Counted from the first letter of the stretch, positions 8,437 to 17,130 are shown. The stretch: DNA of 64,000 bases from Nocardiopsis sp. CNT312 (GCF_000515115.1 NZ_AZXF01000005.1:62001-126000), one strand, 5' to 3'. Made by a program: numbers and translations. The notes: generated by a model not told the origin, from the letters alone.

Positions 8437-8952
8437 GATTCCCCCGAGACGAAATACGAGGTTCAACAGAAAAAGACGCAGGCGTTGTTGCACCTGTGTC
8501 GCGGTGGACTAAGGCAATCATCATCCGCCCCCCGGTTTTTGTCAACGCCGAAACCCCGAGGTCGTTTTGTCCAAATTGCCGGAGATGCTCTTTTTATAGA
8601 GAGTTCAATTGTCGTTTTCCCGACTATATTCATGATCTCCACCCATGTGGATTTTCCACCCCCAGAGGTGCCACCGACCCCACCCACCGCAAGGCGAGAA
8701 CCGAGCGAACCCACCAAAAAGCCGCCACTCACGGTGATCATCACGCGACTTCACCGTGACACCTTCGCGATCGTCCGAATCCCACAAGGCACCCGCGACC
8801 CCGTCACGCCGCACAAGAACATGTGATGCACATCACCCGGAGGGGAGTGGGCGGACGCCCGGAGGACGGACAGCCAGGAGGAGTGCCGGGAGGCGTTCCA
8901 CGGCTGTTCCACAGGTGTCCCGTGGGGAGCCGGGAGCGGCCGGGAACGCGAA
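8437..8952. other. Long AT-richer non-coding leader of the secreted-protein array
   Basis: No gene is supported here. Bases 8500-8660 are strikingly AT-rich for this genome (runs such as GGTTTTTGTC and CTCTTTTTATAGAGAG), as expected of a strongly regulated promoter region for the minus-strand array. I could not fix a convincing -35/-10 pair. The remaining bases to 8952 are ordinary high-GC spacer. Confidence 0.45.
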
Positions 8953-8953
8953 G

Positions 8954-8995
8954 GGCCCCGGTGTCCAGCGCTGATGCTGGTCACCGGGGCCTTTC
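8954..8995. terminator. Hairpin terminator downstream of tRNA-Tyr
   Basis: GGCCCCGGTG (8954-8963) pairs with CACCGGGGCC (8982-8991), and an inner CCAGC/GCTGG extends the stem across one mismatch. TTT follows on the plus strand and a weaker CCCTTC on the minus side. Position suggests it ends the minus-strand tRNA transcript. Confidence 0.6.
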
Positions 8996-9002
8996 CCCAG
9001 GG

Positions 9003-9084
9003 TGGCAGGTCAAGGATTCGAACCTTGGAAGGCAAAGCCGACGGATTTACAGTCCGCTCCCATTGGCCGCTCGGGCAACCTGCC
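9003..9084 (-). tRNA. tRNA-Tyr: tRNA-Tyr (anticodon GTA)
   Basis: On the minus strand the sequence begins GGCAGGTTGCCCGAGCGGCC and ends in a T-arm (GGTTCGAATCC) and the complementary acceptor strand ACCTGCC. The anticodon stem-loop reads GGACTGTAAATCC, giving anticodon GTA. A long variable arm (about GTCGGCTTTGCCTTCC) makes it a class II tRNA, as bacterial tRNA-Tyr is. The 3' CCA is not fully encoded, as usual in actinomycetes. Confidence 0.95.
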
Positions 9085-9320
9085 TGGGCTGCGGCGACGT
9101 GTTCGTCGCGACGCATGAACGAGACTAGCGGATGATCGCCCCAAACCTGAAATCGATTAAGCCGCGCGCCGTCGCCGCGGTACTTCCCGGCACCTCCGAG
9201 CGGCACCCGGCTAAGCTCGGGAACCCCGCCCGGCCGGACCTTCCGGCTCGGGCCGGACGAGACCGCGCGGACGCCCGCCGGGCGTCCGCTCCCATGACAG
9301 ACAGCGGGGTGTGAGCGTAC

Positions 9321-9815
9321 GTGGCCGCCGAATCCAGTTTCGACGTCGTGTCCAAACTCGACCGTCAGGAGATCGACAACGCTCTGAGGCAGGCGGACAA
9401 GGAACTGTCCCAGCGGTTCGACTTCAAGGGCACCGGAACCGGCATCGCCTGGAAGGGGGAGGAGGTCGAGATCACCAGCAGTACCGAGGAACGCGCCACC
9501 GCGGCCCTGGAGGTCTTCAAGGACAAGCTCGTCAAGCGCAAGGTCTCCCTGAAGACCATCGAGCCCGCCGACGAGCCCAAGCCCTCGGGCAAGGAGTACC
9601 GCCTGCCGATCGGGCTCAAGGAGGGCATCACCCAGGAGTATGCCAAGAAGATCTCCAAGCTCATCCGCGACGAGGCCCCCAAGGGTGTCAAGTCGCAGAT
9701 CCAGGGTGACGAGTTGCGAGTGAGCTCCAAGAAGAAGGACGACCTCCAGAGCACCAAGAGGCTCATCGAGGAGCAGGACTACGACGTGGCCCTGCAGTTC
9801 GTCAACTACCGCTAG
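9321..9815 (+). CDS. yajQ: YajQ-family nucleotide (c-di-GMP)-binding protein
   Basis: The 164-residue cytosolic protein matches the YajQ/UPF0234 family over its whole length. It has the N-terminal [18 protein letters not shown], the [13 protein letters not shown] strand, the central [21 protein letters not shown] helix, and the C-terminal [28 protein letters not shown]. Family members bind cyclic di-GMP in Xanthomonas and act as transcription cofactors; the role in actinomycetes is not established. The GTG start is the first in-frame codon giving the conserved N-terminus; the RBS is weak. It is a single gene convergent with htpX. Confidence 0.93.
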   Translation: MAAESSFDVVSKLDRQEIDNALRQADKELSQRFDFKGTGTGIAWKGEEVEITSSTEERATAALEVFKDKLVKRKVSLKTIEPADEPKPSGKEYRLPIGLKEGITQEYAKKISKLIRDEAPKGVKSQIQGDELRVSSKKKDDLQSTKRLIEEQDYDVALQFVNYR

Positions 9816-9848
9816 CCGCCCCGGCCGGGCCGCTCCGGCCGGGGCGGC
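9815..9848. terminator. Convergent hairpin between yajQ and htpX
   Basis: A perfect 14-bp GC stem (9815-9828 with 9835-9848, six-base loop) begins in the yajQ stop codon. It lacks a T-run on either side and could serve both converging genes. Confidence 0.55.
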
Positions 9849-9857
9849 CCGGCTCCG

Positions 9858-10718
9858 TCAGCCCGGGCCCCACTCGCCGTGCAGTCGGCGCAGCCGCCGG
9901 ACCCGCTCGTCCACGGGCGGGTGGGCGGAGAACAAGCGCCCCGCGCCGACGGGGAACGGGTTGGTGGTCATCAGGTGCGCCGCGGGCAGCAGGAGGCGCT
10001 GCTGCGGCAGCGGGTGGGTGCGCGTCCCCGTCTCCAGCTTGCGCAGGGCACGTGCCAGGGCCATCGGGTCGCCCGTCAGCCGTGCCGCCTCCTCGTCGGC
10101 CCTGAACTCGCGGCGACGCCCGACCCCGCAGTAGACGACCGCCCCGGCCACCGGGGCCAGTAGCGCCAGCATCAGCCCCCCCAGCAGGTTGGGCATGTCG
10201 GTCTCCTCCGACTCCCCCAGCGGCAGCAGGAGCGTGACCGCGGTGAGCGCGGCGATCAGCGCGGTCAGGATCGAGGCGACCGAGCTGATCAGGGTGTCGT
10301 GCGCGCGGATGTGTGCCAGCTCGTGCGCCAGCACGGCCCGCAGCTCCCGTTCGTTCAGAGTGCGCAGCAGTCCCGTGGTGCAGCACAGCGCCGCCCGACG
10401 CGGGCTGCCGCCGGTGGCGAAGGCGTTGGGCGAGGGGATGGGGGACAGGTAGAGCCGGGGCATCGGCTGCCGAGCAGCCGTGGCCAGCTCGCGGACGATC
10501 CGGTACAGGTCGGGGCGCTCGATCTCGCCCACCGGCCGGGCCCGCATCACGCGCAGGGCCAGCGACTCGCCGAAGAGGTAGACCAGCACCCCCGCGCACA
10601 CGACCAGCACCAGACAGAACTGGGCCCCAGCCGACGCGGCGACCAGCCAGCCGCCGCCCACGAGCAGGACACCGGTACCGGCGAACAGGCCCGCCGCACG
10701 AAGCACGTTCACGTGCAT
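9858..10718 (-). CDS. htpX: HtpX-like M48 membrane metalloprotease
   Basis: Zinc protease of the cytoplasmic membrane that degrades damaged membrane proteins. The 286-residue product has two N-terminal membrane segments (residues about 5-55), then the HELAHIRAHD zinc site (HExxH) and, after a further hydrophobic pair, FRADEEAARLTGDP, where the third zinc ligand sits in the family. NAFATGGSP and the C-terminal SAHPPVDERVRRLRRL are also typical. I chose ATG 10718, preceded by GAAGGTGG, over the upstream GTG/ATG codons that give a non-hydrophobic Arg-rich leader. A CC pair in RRAALCCTTGLL is unusual but not catalytic. Confidence 0.88.
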   Translation of the reverse strand: MHVNVLRAAGLFAGTGVLLVGGGWLVAASAGAQFCLVLVVCAGVLVYLFGESLALRVMRARPVGEIERPDLYRIVRELATAARQPMPRLYLSPIPSPNAFATGGSPRRAALCCTTGLLRTLNERELRAVLAHELAHIRAHDTLISSVASILTALIAALTAVTLLLPLGESEETDMPNLLGGLMLALLAPVAGAVVYCGVGRRREFRADEEAARLTGDPMALARALRKLETGTRTHPLPQQRLLLPAAHLMTTNPFPVGAGRLFSAHPPVDERVRRLRRLHGEWGPG

Positions 10719-11170
10719 GCCGCCACCTTCCCACCGGTTTGTCGTCTTCGATGTCGTCCATGGTGACAAACGCGCGGCCCGCCGCCTCGCGTTCCCCACC
10801 TGACCAGCCGTTCACCACATTTCCCGGAGCACACTTCCTCTGATGTGACAATCGCCACCCGAACGCGGGCGGGCCGCGCGCGAGCGCCTATAGTGCGAGC
10901 GTGGTCCTTGTCACTCCATCCACCGGCCCCGGAGATCCGGACCCGTGGACGAGCGGCGGTGTCGTCGGCGGCCGGCCCCTGCACTCCCCGGCCGTCGCGA
11001 CGGCACCGCACACCGCGGCACCGGGTTGGCGCACCCGGCCGCCGCGGGGACCACGACCGCTGTCCTCACGCTGGCGGACCGGATGCCGTCACCGGCACTC
11101 CCCCAAAGGCTGACAACCGAGCGCCGCCGCCCCTACGACCGGCGGCTCACCGAGGAGGTCGTCGATCTCA
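10719..11170. other. Non-coding divergent region between htpX and korA
   Basis: About 450 bases without a supported gene; open frames here have shadow-type composition (His/Arg/Pro-rich). It must contain the promoters of htpX and korA. CCTATAGTG around 10887-10895 is a possible -10 element for korA. No riboswitch or repeat was recognised. GAGGAGG at about 11153-11159 is the likely korA RBS. Confidence 0.35.
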
Positions 11171-13024
11171 GTGGCCAAACAGATCGAACAACTCGACCGG
11201 GTCATCATCCGCTTCGCGGGTGACTCCGGCGACGGTATGCAGTTGACCGGTGACCGCTTCACCCAGGACACAGCGTCGTTCGGCAACGACCTGTCGACCC
11301 TGCCCAACTTCCCCGCGGAGATCCGGGCCCCCGCCGGCACCCTTCCGGGCGTCTCCAGCTTCCAACTGCACTTCGCCGACCACGACATCGTGACCCCGGG
11401 CGACGCCCCGGACGTCCTGGTGGCGATGAACCCCGCGGCGCTGAAGGCCAACATCGGGGACCTGCCCAAGGGGGCCACGGTGATCGTCAACACCGACGAG
11501 TTCACCAAACGCAGCCTGGCCAAGGTGGGCTACGGCACCGACCCGCTCGGCGACGGCAGCCTCGACGGGTTCAAGGTCAGCGCGGCACCGCTGACCTCGA
11601 TGACCGTGGAGGCGCTCACCGGCATCGACATCTCGAAGAAGGACGCACAGCGGGCGAAGAACATGTTCGCGCTCGGCCTGCTCTCGTGGATGTACAACCG
11701 ACCGACGGAGGGGACGACGGAGTTCCTGAAATCCAAGTTCGCCGCGAAGCCGAGCATCCTGGCGGCCAACCTGGCCGCCTTCCGGGCCGGGTGGAACTTC
11801 GGGGAGACCACCGAGGACTTCGCGGTCTCCTACGAGATCAAACCCGCGCGGCTGCCCGCGGGCACCTACCGCAACATCACGGGGAACCTGGCCACGGCCT
11901 ACGGCCTGATCGCCGGGTCCGAGAGGTCGGGGCTGCCGCTCTTCCTGGGCTCCTACCCCATCACCCCGGCGTCGGACATCCTCCACGAGCTGTCACGGCA
12001 CAAGCGGTTCGGCGTGCGCACGTTCCAGGCCGAGGACGAGATCGCGGGCGTGGGCGCCGCCCTGGGCGCGGCGTTCGGCGGCGCGCTCGGCGTGACGACC
12101 ACGTCGGGCCCCGGCATGGTGCTCAAGCAGGAGACCATCGGCCTGGCGGTCATGACCGAGCTCCCGCTGGTGGTGGTCGACGTCCAGCGCGCCGGCCCCA
12201 GCACGGGCATGCCGACCAAGACCGAGCAGACCGATCTGCTGCTGGCCCTGCACGGCCGCAACGGAGAGTCGCCCCTGCCGGTCGTGGCGTCGGCCTCACC
12301 CGCCGACTGCTTCGACACCGCCTTGGAGGCGGTGCGGCTGGCGGTGACCTACCGCACCCCCGTGGTGATGCTCTCGGACGGCTACCTGGCCAACGGGTCG
12401 GAGCCGTGGCGGCTCCCGTCGGTGGACGCGCTGCCCGTGATCGAACCCGGCTTCGCCGCTGTCCCGAACGGCTCCGACGGCTCCTTCCTTCCCTACGAGC
12501 GCGACGCGCGGACACTGGCCCGGCCCTGGGCGGTCCCGGGGACTGCGGGGCTGGAACACCGGATCGGCGGGATCGAGAAGCACGCCCGGACCGGCGACAT
12601 CTCCTACACCCCCGCCAACCACGACCTCATGGTGCGCACCAGGCAGGCGAAGATCGACGCCATCGCCCGCGACATCGCCCCGCTGGAGGTGTCCGACCCC
12701 ACCGGTGACGCCGACGTCCTGGTTCTGGGGTGGGGCGGCACCTACGGTTCGATCACCGCAGCGGTGCGCCGGGTCCGGCGGGCGGGCGGGCGGGTGGCCC
12801 AGGCCCATCTGCGCCACCTCAACCCCTTCCCACCTGACCTCGGCGAAACGCTGAGCCGCTACGACCGTGTGGTGGTTCCGGAGATCAACCTCGGCCAGCT
12901 CGCCCTGCTGCTGCGGGGCCGTTTCCTGGTCGACGTCATCGGCTACAACAAGGTGCGCGGCCTGCCTTTCAAGGCCGAGGAACTGGCGGACGTGCTTCAG
13001 GAGGTCATCGACGGTGGCGAGTGA
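11171..13024 (+). CDS. korA: 2-oxoacid:ferredoxin oxidoreductase alpha subunit (KorA)
   Basis: Oxidises a 2-oxoacid, most likely 2-oxoglutarate, to the acyl-CoA, reducing ferredoxin, with KorB. The 617-residue protein is a gamma-alpha fusion. Residues 1-190 form the gamma domain (RFAGDSGDGMQLTGDRF at the start). The pyrimidine-binding domain follows (GSYPITPASDILHELS, FQAEDEIAGVGAALGAAFGGALGVTTTSGPG), then the transketolase C-terminal-like domain (LVLGWGGTYGSI...HLRHLNPFPPDL). This KorA/KorB type gives actinomycetes an alternative to oxoglutarate dehydrogenase. It overlaps korB by 11 bases. Confidence 0.94.
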   Translation: MAKQIEQLDRVIIRFAGDSGDGMQLTGDRFTQDTASFGNDLSTLPNFPAEIRAPAGTLPGVSSFQLHFADHDIVTPGDAPDVLVAMNPAALKANIGDLPKGATVIVNTDEFTKRSLAKVGYGTDPLGDGSLDGFKVSAAPLTSMTVEALTGIDISKKDAQRAKNMFALGLLSWMYNRPTEGTTEFLKSKFAAKPSILAANLAAFRAGWNFGETTEDFAVSYEIKPARLPAGTYRNITGNLATAYGLIAGSERSGLPLFLGSYPITPASDILHELSRHKRFGVRTFQAEDEIAGVGAALGAAFGGALGVTTTSGPGMVLKQETIGLAVMTELPLVVVDVQRAGPSTGMPTKTEQTDLLLALHGRNGESPLPVVASASPADCFDTALEAVRLAVTYRTPVVMLSDGYLANGSEPWRLPSVDALPVIEPGFAAVPNGSDGSFLPYERDARTLARPWAVPGTAGLEHRIGGIEKHARTGDISYTPANHDLMVRTRQAKIDAIARDIAPLEVSDPTGDADVLVLGWGGTYGSITAAVRRVRRAGGRVAQAHLRHLNPFPPDLGETLSRYDRVVVPEINLGQLALLLRGRFLVDVIGYNKVRGLPFKAEELADVLQEVIDGGE

Positions 13025-14093
13025 GAACGGCGGACCCGCGGCCCACGGTTCCGGGAGCGGCCTCGCCGGCCTGCGCCTGGTGCCCAGGACCGACACGGCC
13101 TACGCGATGAAGGACTTCAAGTCCGACCAGGAGGTGCGCTGGTGCCCCGGCTGCGGTGACTACGCGATCCTGGCGGCCTTCCAGTCGTTCCTGCCCCAGT
13201 TGGGAGTGCCGCGCGAGAACATCGTGATCGTGTCCGGGATCGGCTGCTCCTCCCGCTTCCCCTACTACCTGAGCACCTACGGCATGCACTCGATCCACGG
13301 GCGTGCCCCGGCGATCGCGACGGGTCTGGCGAGCAGCCGCCCAGACCTGTCGGTGTGGGTGGTCACCGGTGACGGGGACGGGCTGTCGATCGGCGGCAAC
13401 CACCTGATCCACGCACTGCGGCGCAACGTCAACATCAATGTCCTGCTGTTCAACAACCGGATCTACGGGCTGACCAAGGGGCAGTACTCCCCCACCTCAG
13501 AGGCGGGCAAGGTCACCAAGTCCTCGCCGGCGGGCTCCCTGGACCACCCGTTCAACCCGGTGTCGCTCGCGCTGGGCGCCGAGGCCGGGTTCGTGGCGCG
13601 CACGATCGACTCCGACCGCAAGCACGTCACGTCGGTGCTGCGGGCGGCCGCCGACTACCCGGGCGCCTCGTTCGTGGAGATCTACCAGAATTGCCCGATC
13701 TTCAATGACGACGCCTTCGCGCCGCTGAAGTCCCCCGCCGACCGGGACATGCGTCTGCTACGCATGGAGCACGGCGAGCCGCTGCGGCTGGGCGCGGACC
13801 GAGGCGTGGTCGCCGGTGAGTTCGGCGGTCTGGAGGTCGCGGACGTGAGCACCGTCGGCGAGGACCGGGTCATCCGGCACGACACGCACAGGGAGGACCC
13901 CGGCTACGCCTTCGCACTCTCCCGGCTGGACCGGCCCGCGTTCGAGCACGTGCCGATCGGCGTGTTCCGCGACGTGCGGCGCCCCAGCTACGACGAGCTG
14001 CTCAACCGGCAGATCACCGAGGAGCGGGCGGAGCGGGGCCCAGGCGACCTGGCCGACCTGCTGTCGGGCGGGGACACCTGGACGGTTTCCTGA
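13014..14093 (+). CDS. korB: 2-oxoacid:ferredoxin oxidoreductase beta subunit (KorB)
   Basis: TPP- and iron-sulfur-binding partner of KorA. The 359-residue product contains WCPGCGDYAIL and GIGCSSRFPYY (cluster cysteines), the TPP/Mg motif VVTGDGDGLSIGGNHLIHALRRN with NNRIYGLTKGQ, and a late cysteine in YQNCPIFND. I chose GTG 13014 because AGGAGG stands eight bases upstream inside korA; an alternative ATG at 13107 would lose about 30 residues of variable leader. Co-translation with korA is expected. Confidence 0.93.
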   Translation: MASENGGPAAHGSGSGLAGLRLVPRTDTAYAMKDFKSDQEVRWCPGCGDYAILAAFQSFLPQLGVPRENIVIVSGIGCSSRFPYYLSTYGMHSIHGRAPAIATGLASSRPDLSVWVVTGDGDGLSIGGNHLIHALRRNVNINVLLFNNRIYGLTKGQYSPTSEAGKVTKSSPAGSLDHPFNPVSLALGAEAGFVARTIDSDRKHVTSVLRAAADYPGASFVEIYQNCPIFNDDAFAPLKSPADRDMRLLRMEHGEPLRLGADRGVVAGEFGGLEVADVSTVGEDRVIRHDTHREDPGYAFALSRLDRPAFEHVPIGVFRDVRRPSYDELLNRQITEERAERGPGDLADLLSGGDTWTVS

Positions 14094-14105
14094 ACCGCTG
14101 CCGAC

Positions 14106-14147
14106 GCCCCGCCGCCGGGAAAGTGCTCCCTTTCCTGGCGGCGGGGC
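14106..14147 (+). terminator. Strong hairpin after korB
   Basis: An 18-bp stem (14106-14123 with 14130-14147, one G-T pair, six-base loop) immediately follows the korAB operon. There is no clear T-run, common for actinomycete terminators. Confidence 0.65.
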
Positions 14148-14160
14148 CTACGCTGCTGGC

Positions 14161-14823
14161 ATGCGTATCGTCATCGCCGGGGGACACGGGAAGATCGCAC
14201 TGCGCCTGGCCGGGCTGCTGGCCGGCCGCGGAGACGAACCCGTCGCCCTCATCCGCAACCCCGACCATGCCCAGGACGTCCGCGACGCCGGGGCCGAGCC
14301 CGTGGTGGTCGACCTGGAGAAGGCCACCGTCACGGAATTGGCCGAGAAGCTCATGAACGCGGACGCCGCGGTGTTCGCCGCGGGCGCGGGGCCGGGCAGC
14401 GGCGCGGCCCGCAAGGAGACCGTCGACCGCGCGGCCGCCGTCCTGACCGCGGACGCGGCCTCGCTGTCGGGGGTGCGCCGCCTGGTGCAGGTCTCGGCCA
14501 TCAACGTGGACGAACCCGTCCCGGAGGGCACCGACGAGGGCTGGGCCGCCTATGTGGAGGCCAAGCGCGCCGCCGACGCCGACCTGCGGGAGCGCCACCT
14601 GGAGCTGGACTGGACGATCCTGCGTCCAGGACGGCTCACCGACGGTCCCGGGACCGGGAAGGTGGCGCTCGGGGAGGACGTCGAGCGCGCCGCGGTGACC
14701 AGGGACGACGTCGCCGCGGTGATCGTCGCCCTCCTGGACGAACCGGGGACGGCCGGGAGGACTCTCAACCTGGTGAACGGTGAGACGCCGGTCGCGGAGG
14801 CCGTTCGGGCCGTGGCGCCGTAG
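14161..14823 (+). CDS. Atypical SDR, NAD(P)H-binding protein
   Basis: The 220-residue cytosolic protein starts with a Rossmann dinucleotide fold: MRIVIAGGHGKIALRLAGLL (GGxGxIA variant), LIRNPDHAQDV as second strand and helix, then AVFAAGAGPGSGAARKETVD. Further hallmarks of the atypical short-chain (NmrA-like/SDR_a5) group are LVQVSAINVD, YVEAKRAADADLR and LDWTILRPGRLTDGPGTG. The substrate is unknown. It is a single gene after the korB terminator. Confidence 0.85.
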   Translation: MRIVIAGGHGKIALRLAGLLAGRGDEPVALIRNPDHAQDVRDAGAEPVVVDLEKATVTELAEKLMNADAAVFAAGAGPGSGAARKETVDRAAAVLTADAASLSGVRRLVQVSAINVDEPVPEGTDEGWAAYVEAKRAADADLRERHLELDWTILRPGRLTDGPGTGKVALGEDVERAAVTRDDVAAVIVALLDEPGTAGRTLNLVNGETPVAEAVRAVAP

Positions 14824-14975
14824 GTACCGCTGTTTCGCACTTTCTGTGGCCAGATGTGTGTATTGAAGGCATGATGGTTGCGGAGCCCGGCGGGATCCCG
14901 CCTCGGTGGACGCGGATGACCGGGTAGTGCCAGACGGGTGAAGCAGCTCCGATTCAGAGATGGGTACGGTTTCTC

Positions 14976-15494
14976 ATGAGCGTCACGCAGGTCGTCAGGG
15001 ACAGCACCGTTGTCGAGCACGCGAAGGTCGCCGCGCAGCAGGGGCGTCGCATGTTCGTGGTCCAGCTCGACGTCAACTCCTACGACGACAGGGACAGCAA
15101 GCTGCGCCCTGGCCTGACCCGCATCCTGGAGGGGATCGAGGAGGTGGGGTGGCGCCTGGAGATGACCACACCCGGCGAGGCCGACGACGACAAGGCCTCC
15201 TGCCGCCTGTTCATCTTCCGTCCGGACCCGCAGGCCCACCAGCCGGAGCAGCCCGTCCCACAGGACCAGTCCGGTCAGCAGCAGGTCCAGCAGAACCCGG
15301 CGACCGGTGCCCAGCAGCAGTACCCGGGCTACGCCCCGCAGCCGGGTTACGGGCAGCAGTACCCGGGCTACGACCCCCAGCAGTACCCCGGCTACGGCCA
15401 ACCGCAGTACGACCCGCAGCAGTACCCGGGCTACGGGCAGCAGCCGGGGTACGGCCAGCAGTACCCGGGATACGGCCAGCAGCCCGGCTGGTAG
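14976..15494 (+). CDS. Small folded domain with QQYPGY-repeat tail
   Basis: The 172-residue product has two parts. Residues 1-85 look folded, with alternating beta/alpha composition (GRRMFVVQLDVNSYDDRD, PGLTRILEGIEEVGWRLEMTT, ASCRLFIFRP) and no signal peptide or membrane segment. Residues 90-172 are a Gln/Pro/Gly/Tyr tail with about nine repeats related to QQYPGYG. Such tails are disordered and, in known proteins, can drive condensation or surface binding. No function is known to me. It is a single gene with its own terminator; the codon use of the tail is not exceptional. Confidence 0.82.
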   Translation: MSVTQVVRDSTVVEHAKVAAQQGRRMFVVQLDVNSYDDRDSKLRPGLTRILEGIEEVGWRLEMTTPGEADDDKASCRLFIFRPDPQAHQPEQPVPQDQSGQQQVQQNPATGAQQQYPGYAPQPGYGQQYPGYDPQQYPGYGQPQYDPQQYPGYGQQPGYGQQYPGYGQQPGW

Positions 15495-15507
15495 GTCTTC
15501 CGGCTTC

Positions 15508-15537
15508 GGGGCCCGCGCGGTGCGCGGGCCCCTTTTT
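15508..15537 (+). terminator. Intrinsic terminator
   Basis: GGGGCCCGCGC (15508-15518) pairs with GCGCGGGCCCC (15522-15532) around a three-base loop, followed directly by TTTTT. It ends the QQYPGY-repeat gene. Confidence 0.92.
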
Positions 15538-15787
15538 GTGGCCTTTCGCCCTAGGAAGTCAGATTCCGATGCATTCGTCGTCGAGCCGGTCGGGCGACCC
15601 TTTCGCCACGGCGTATCGGGGGTTACGACACAAGAGGGCATGTCGTTTATGTCGCCCTCCATAGCAAGGAAAAACTGAGGAAAACCCGGATTCCCCCGAG
15701 GAAGCACACCAAGCAACCGTCGCACTACGCTAAGTTATTTCCGGCGGCTCCAGCCGCCCTATTGTGTACTTCCGAAAGGTGACCATC
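15538..15787. other. AT-richer leader upstream of the second small secreted protein pair
   Basis: Roughly 250 bases without a gene. GGCGGCT-CC-AGCCGCC (about 15744-15759) forms a small hairpin just before the RBS of the following gene and may act as a 5'-UTR element. No known riboswitch consensus was recognised. The promoter should lie here; a hexamer pair could not be settled. Confidence 0.35.
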
Positions 15788-15997
15788 ATGCGACGTATCG
15801 CCAAGATCTCCGGAATCGCTCTCGCCACCGGCCTGGCGCTGGGCGCCCTGTCCGCCCCCGCCTCCGCGGACAACAACTCCGACGTCCAGAACATCACCAT
15901 CCCGATCTGCGCCGACGTGCTCCAGTTCGCCGGCATCAGCGCCGACGGCTGCAACGTCGTCGACTGGAACGAGTCCACCGGCATCCACGTCGACTAG
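15788..15997 (+). CDS. Small secreted two-cysteine protein, second family, copy A
   Basis: The 69-residue product has the signal peptide MRRIAKISGIALATGLALGA with cleavage after APASA. The mature domain of about 40 residues runs DNNSDVQNITIPICADVLQF, then AGISADGCNVVD, with two cysteines 15 apart. It differs in sequence from the 7341-8436 family but shares its plan: Sec export, about 40-55 mature residues, Asn/Gln near the start, a hydrophobic stretch before Cys1 and one Cys pair. GAAAGGTG precedes ATG 15788, ruling out the longer reading from 15764. A surface or aerial-hypha role is inference. Confidence 0.75.
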   Translation: MRRIAKISGIALATGLALGALSAPASADNNSDVQNITIPICADVLQFAGISADGCNVVDWNESTGIHVD

Positions 15998-16075
15998 GGA
16001 CTCCCTCGGCCCGCCGGTGCGACCGGGCTCCGGCAGCACCGGCGGTCGCACCGCCAACCGATAAGGACCAGCAAC

Positions 16076-16285
16076 ATGAAGCGCTTCTCCACCGTCTCCG
16101 GGCTCGTGCTCGCCACCGGCCTGGCGCTGGGCGCCCTGTCCGCCCCCGCCTCCGCGGACAACAACTCCGACGTCCAGAACATCACGGTGCCGATCTGCGC
16201 CGACGTGCTCCAGTTCGCCGGCATCAGCGCCGACGGCTGCAACGTCGTCGACAAGAAGAGCGACGTCACCGCCTTCGTGGACTAA
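16076..16285 (+). CDS. Small secreted two-cysteine protein, second family, copy B
   Basis: The 69-residue paralogue of the preceding gene has signal peptide MKRFSTVSGLVLATGLALGA and the same mature start DNNSDVQNITVPICADVLQF. Only the last 10 residues differ (DKKSDVTAFVD against DWNESTGIHVD). The DNA of the central block is nearly identical to copy A, so this is a recent tandem duplication. AAGGACC provides the RBS. Confidence 0.75.
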   Translation: MKRFSTVSGLVLATGLALGALSAPASADNNSDVQNITVPICADVLQFAGISADGCNVVDKKSDVTAFVD

Positions 16286-16309
16286 GACGCCGCGAGCAGG
16301 ACCCCAGAG

Positions 16310-16339
16310 ACGGGGCACGGTCCGCACACCGTGCCCCGT
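16310..16339 (+). terminator. Hairpin after the small secreted protein pair
   Basis: ACGGGGCACGGT (16310-16321) and ACCGTGCCCCGT (16328-16339) form a perfect 12-bp stem with a six-base loop, closing the two-gene unit. Confidence 0.75.
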
Positions 16340-16443
16340 TCGCGTGTCCAGCTCGGGAACCACTGTTGTTCTCCCTCTGGGAAACCGACCGGTAACCGAA
16401 GGTGTGCCCGCCGTCGCGGTCAACATGCAGACAGGGAGGCACG

Positions 16444-17130
16444 ATGGCAGTCATGGCCACCAGGCACACGGAAGCACCCGAACGGCGTCTGACCGTGGAC
16501 GATCTGGAACACACCCCGGACGACGGACGGCGGTACGCACTGGTCGACGGGTGCTGTGACGTGTCGCCCGCACCCGTACCCCGGCACCGTTCCGTGGACA
16601 GCCCGCTGACGTTCCGCCTCGCGGACAAGGCGCCGGACGAGTTCACCGTGCTGACCGGTCCGGGGGTGAACCTCAACGCCGACCGGACCCACGACCGGAT
16701 CCCCGAGCCCGCGGCCTTCGGCTGCGTCCCCCCTGACCGGGGCCACCGCCAGGTTCCTCCGGTGCCGGCGGTGGAGATCGTCTCCCCCGAGAGCGTGCTC
16801 CGTGACAACCACACCACACGCGCGGAGTACGCCGCGTTCGGCATCGCCTCGTACTGGATCATCAGCCCGCTCCCCGACAAGGTCGGCATCGTCGAGTTCC
16901 GCCTGGAGGACGGGCCGTACCAGGAGGTCGCCCAGGCCTGCGGTGAAGAGGTCCTCGAGACCGAACTCCCCTTCCCCGTCCGGTTCGTACCGCACCGGCC
17001 CACCACAAGGGGACCGTGGCGCGAACACATCGGCGGCCGGTCCGAAGAAGGCACCACGGGCACCGGGTGCCCCCCGTCACCGTCCCGGGATGTCACGCCT
17101 GGGGCGCCGTGGTACGTCTTCTCGACATGA
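16444..17130 (+). CDS. Uma2-family (DUF820) nuclease-like protein
   Basis: The 229-residue product has the Uma2/DUF820 plan, a PD-(D/E)XK-like fold: LTVDDLEHTPDDGRRYALVDG near the N-terminus, ADRTHDRIPEPAAF where the family has a catalytic Asp before a Pro, and VPAVEIVSPESVLRDNHTTRAEYAAFGIASYWII. EIVSP and the following residues include the usual acidic and Lys/Arg positions, although the normal lysine after SP is replaced here (ESVLRDNHTTR), so activity is doubtful. A C-terminal extension of about 35 residues overlaps the sigma-factor start (ATGA). ATG 16444 has GGGAGG upstream. Physiological role is unknown. Confidence 0.75.
   Translation: MAVMATRHTEAPERRLTVDDLEHTPDDGRRYALVDGCCDVSPAPVPRHRSVDSPLTFRLADKAPDEFTVLTGPGVNLNADRTHDRIPEPAAFGCVPPDRGHRQVPPVPAVEIVSPESVLRDNHTTRAEYAAFGIASYWIISPLPDKVGIVEFRLEDGPYQEVAQACGEEVLETELPFPVRFVPHRPTTRGPWREHIGGRSEEGTTGTGCPPSPSRDVTPGAPWYVFST

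Noticed and set aside
10719-11170. Possible small genes between htpX and korA
   Set aside because: The frames overlap one another on both strands, have shadow composition, and none has a good RBS with a plausible protein.
15538-15787. Possible riboswitch before the second small secreted protein pair
   Set aside because: Only one small hairpin is visible and no known riboswitch consensus (for example c-di-AMP or c-di-GMP) could be matched.
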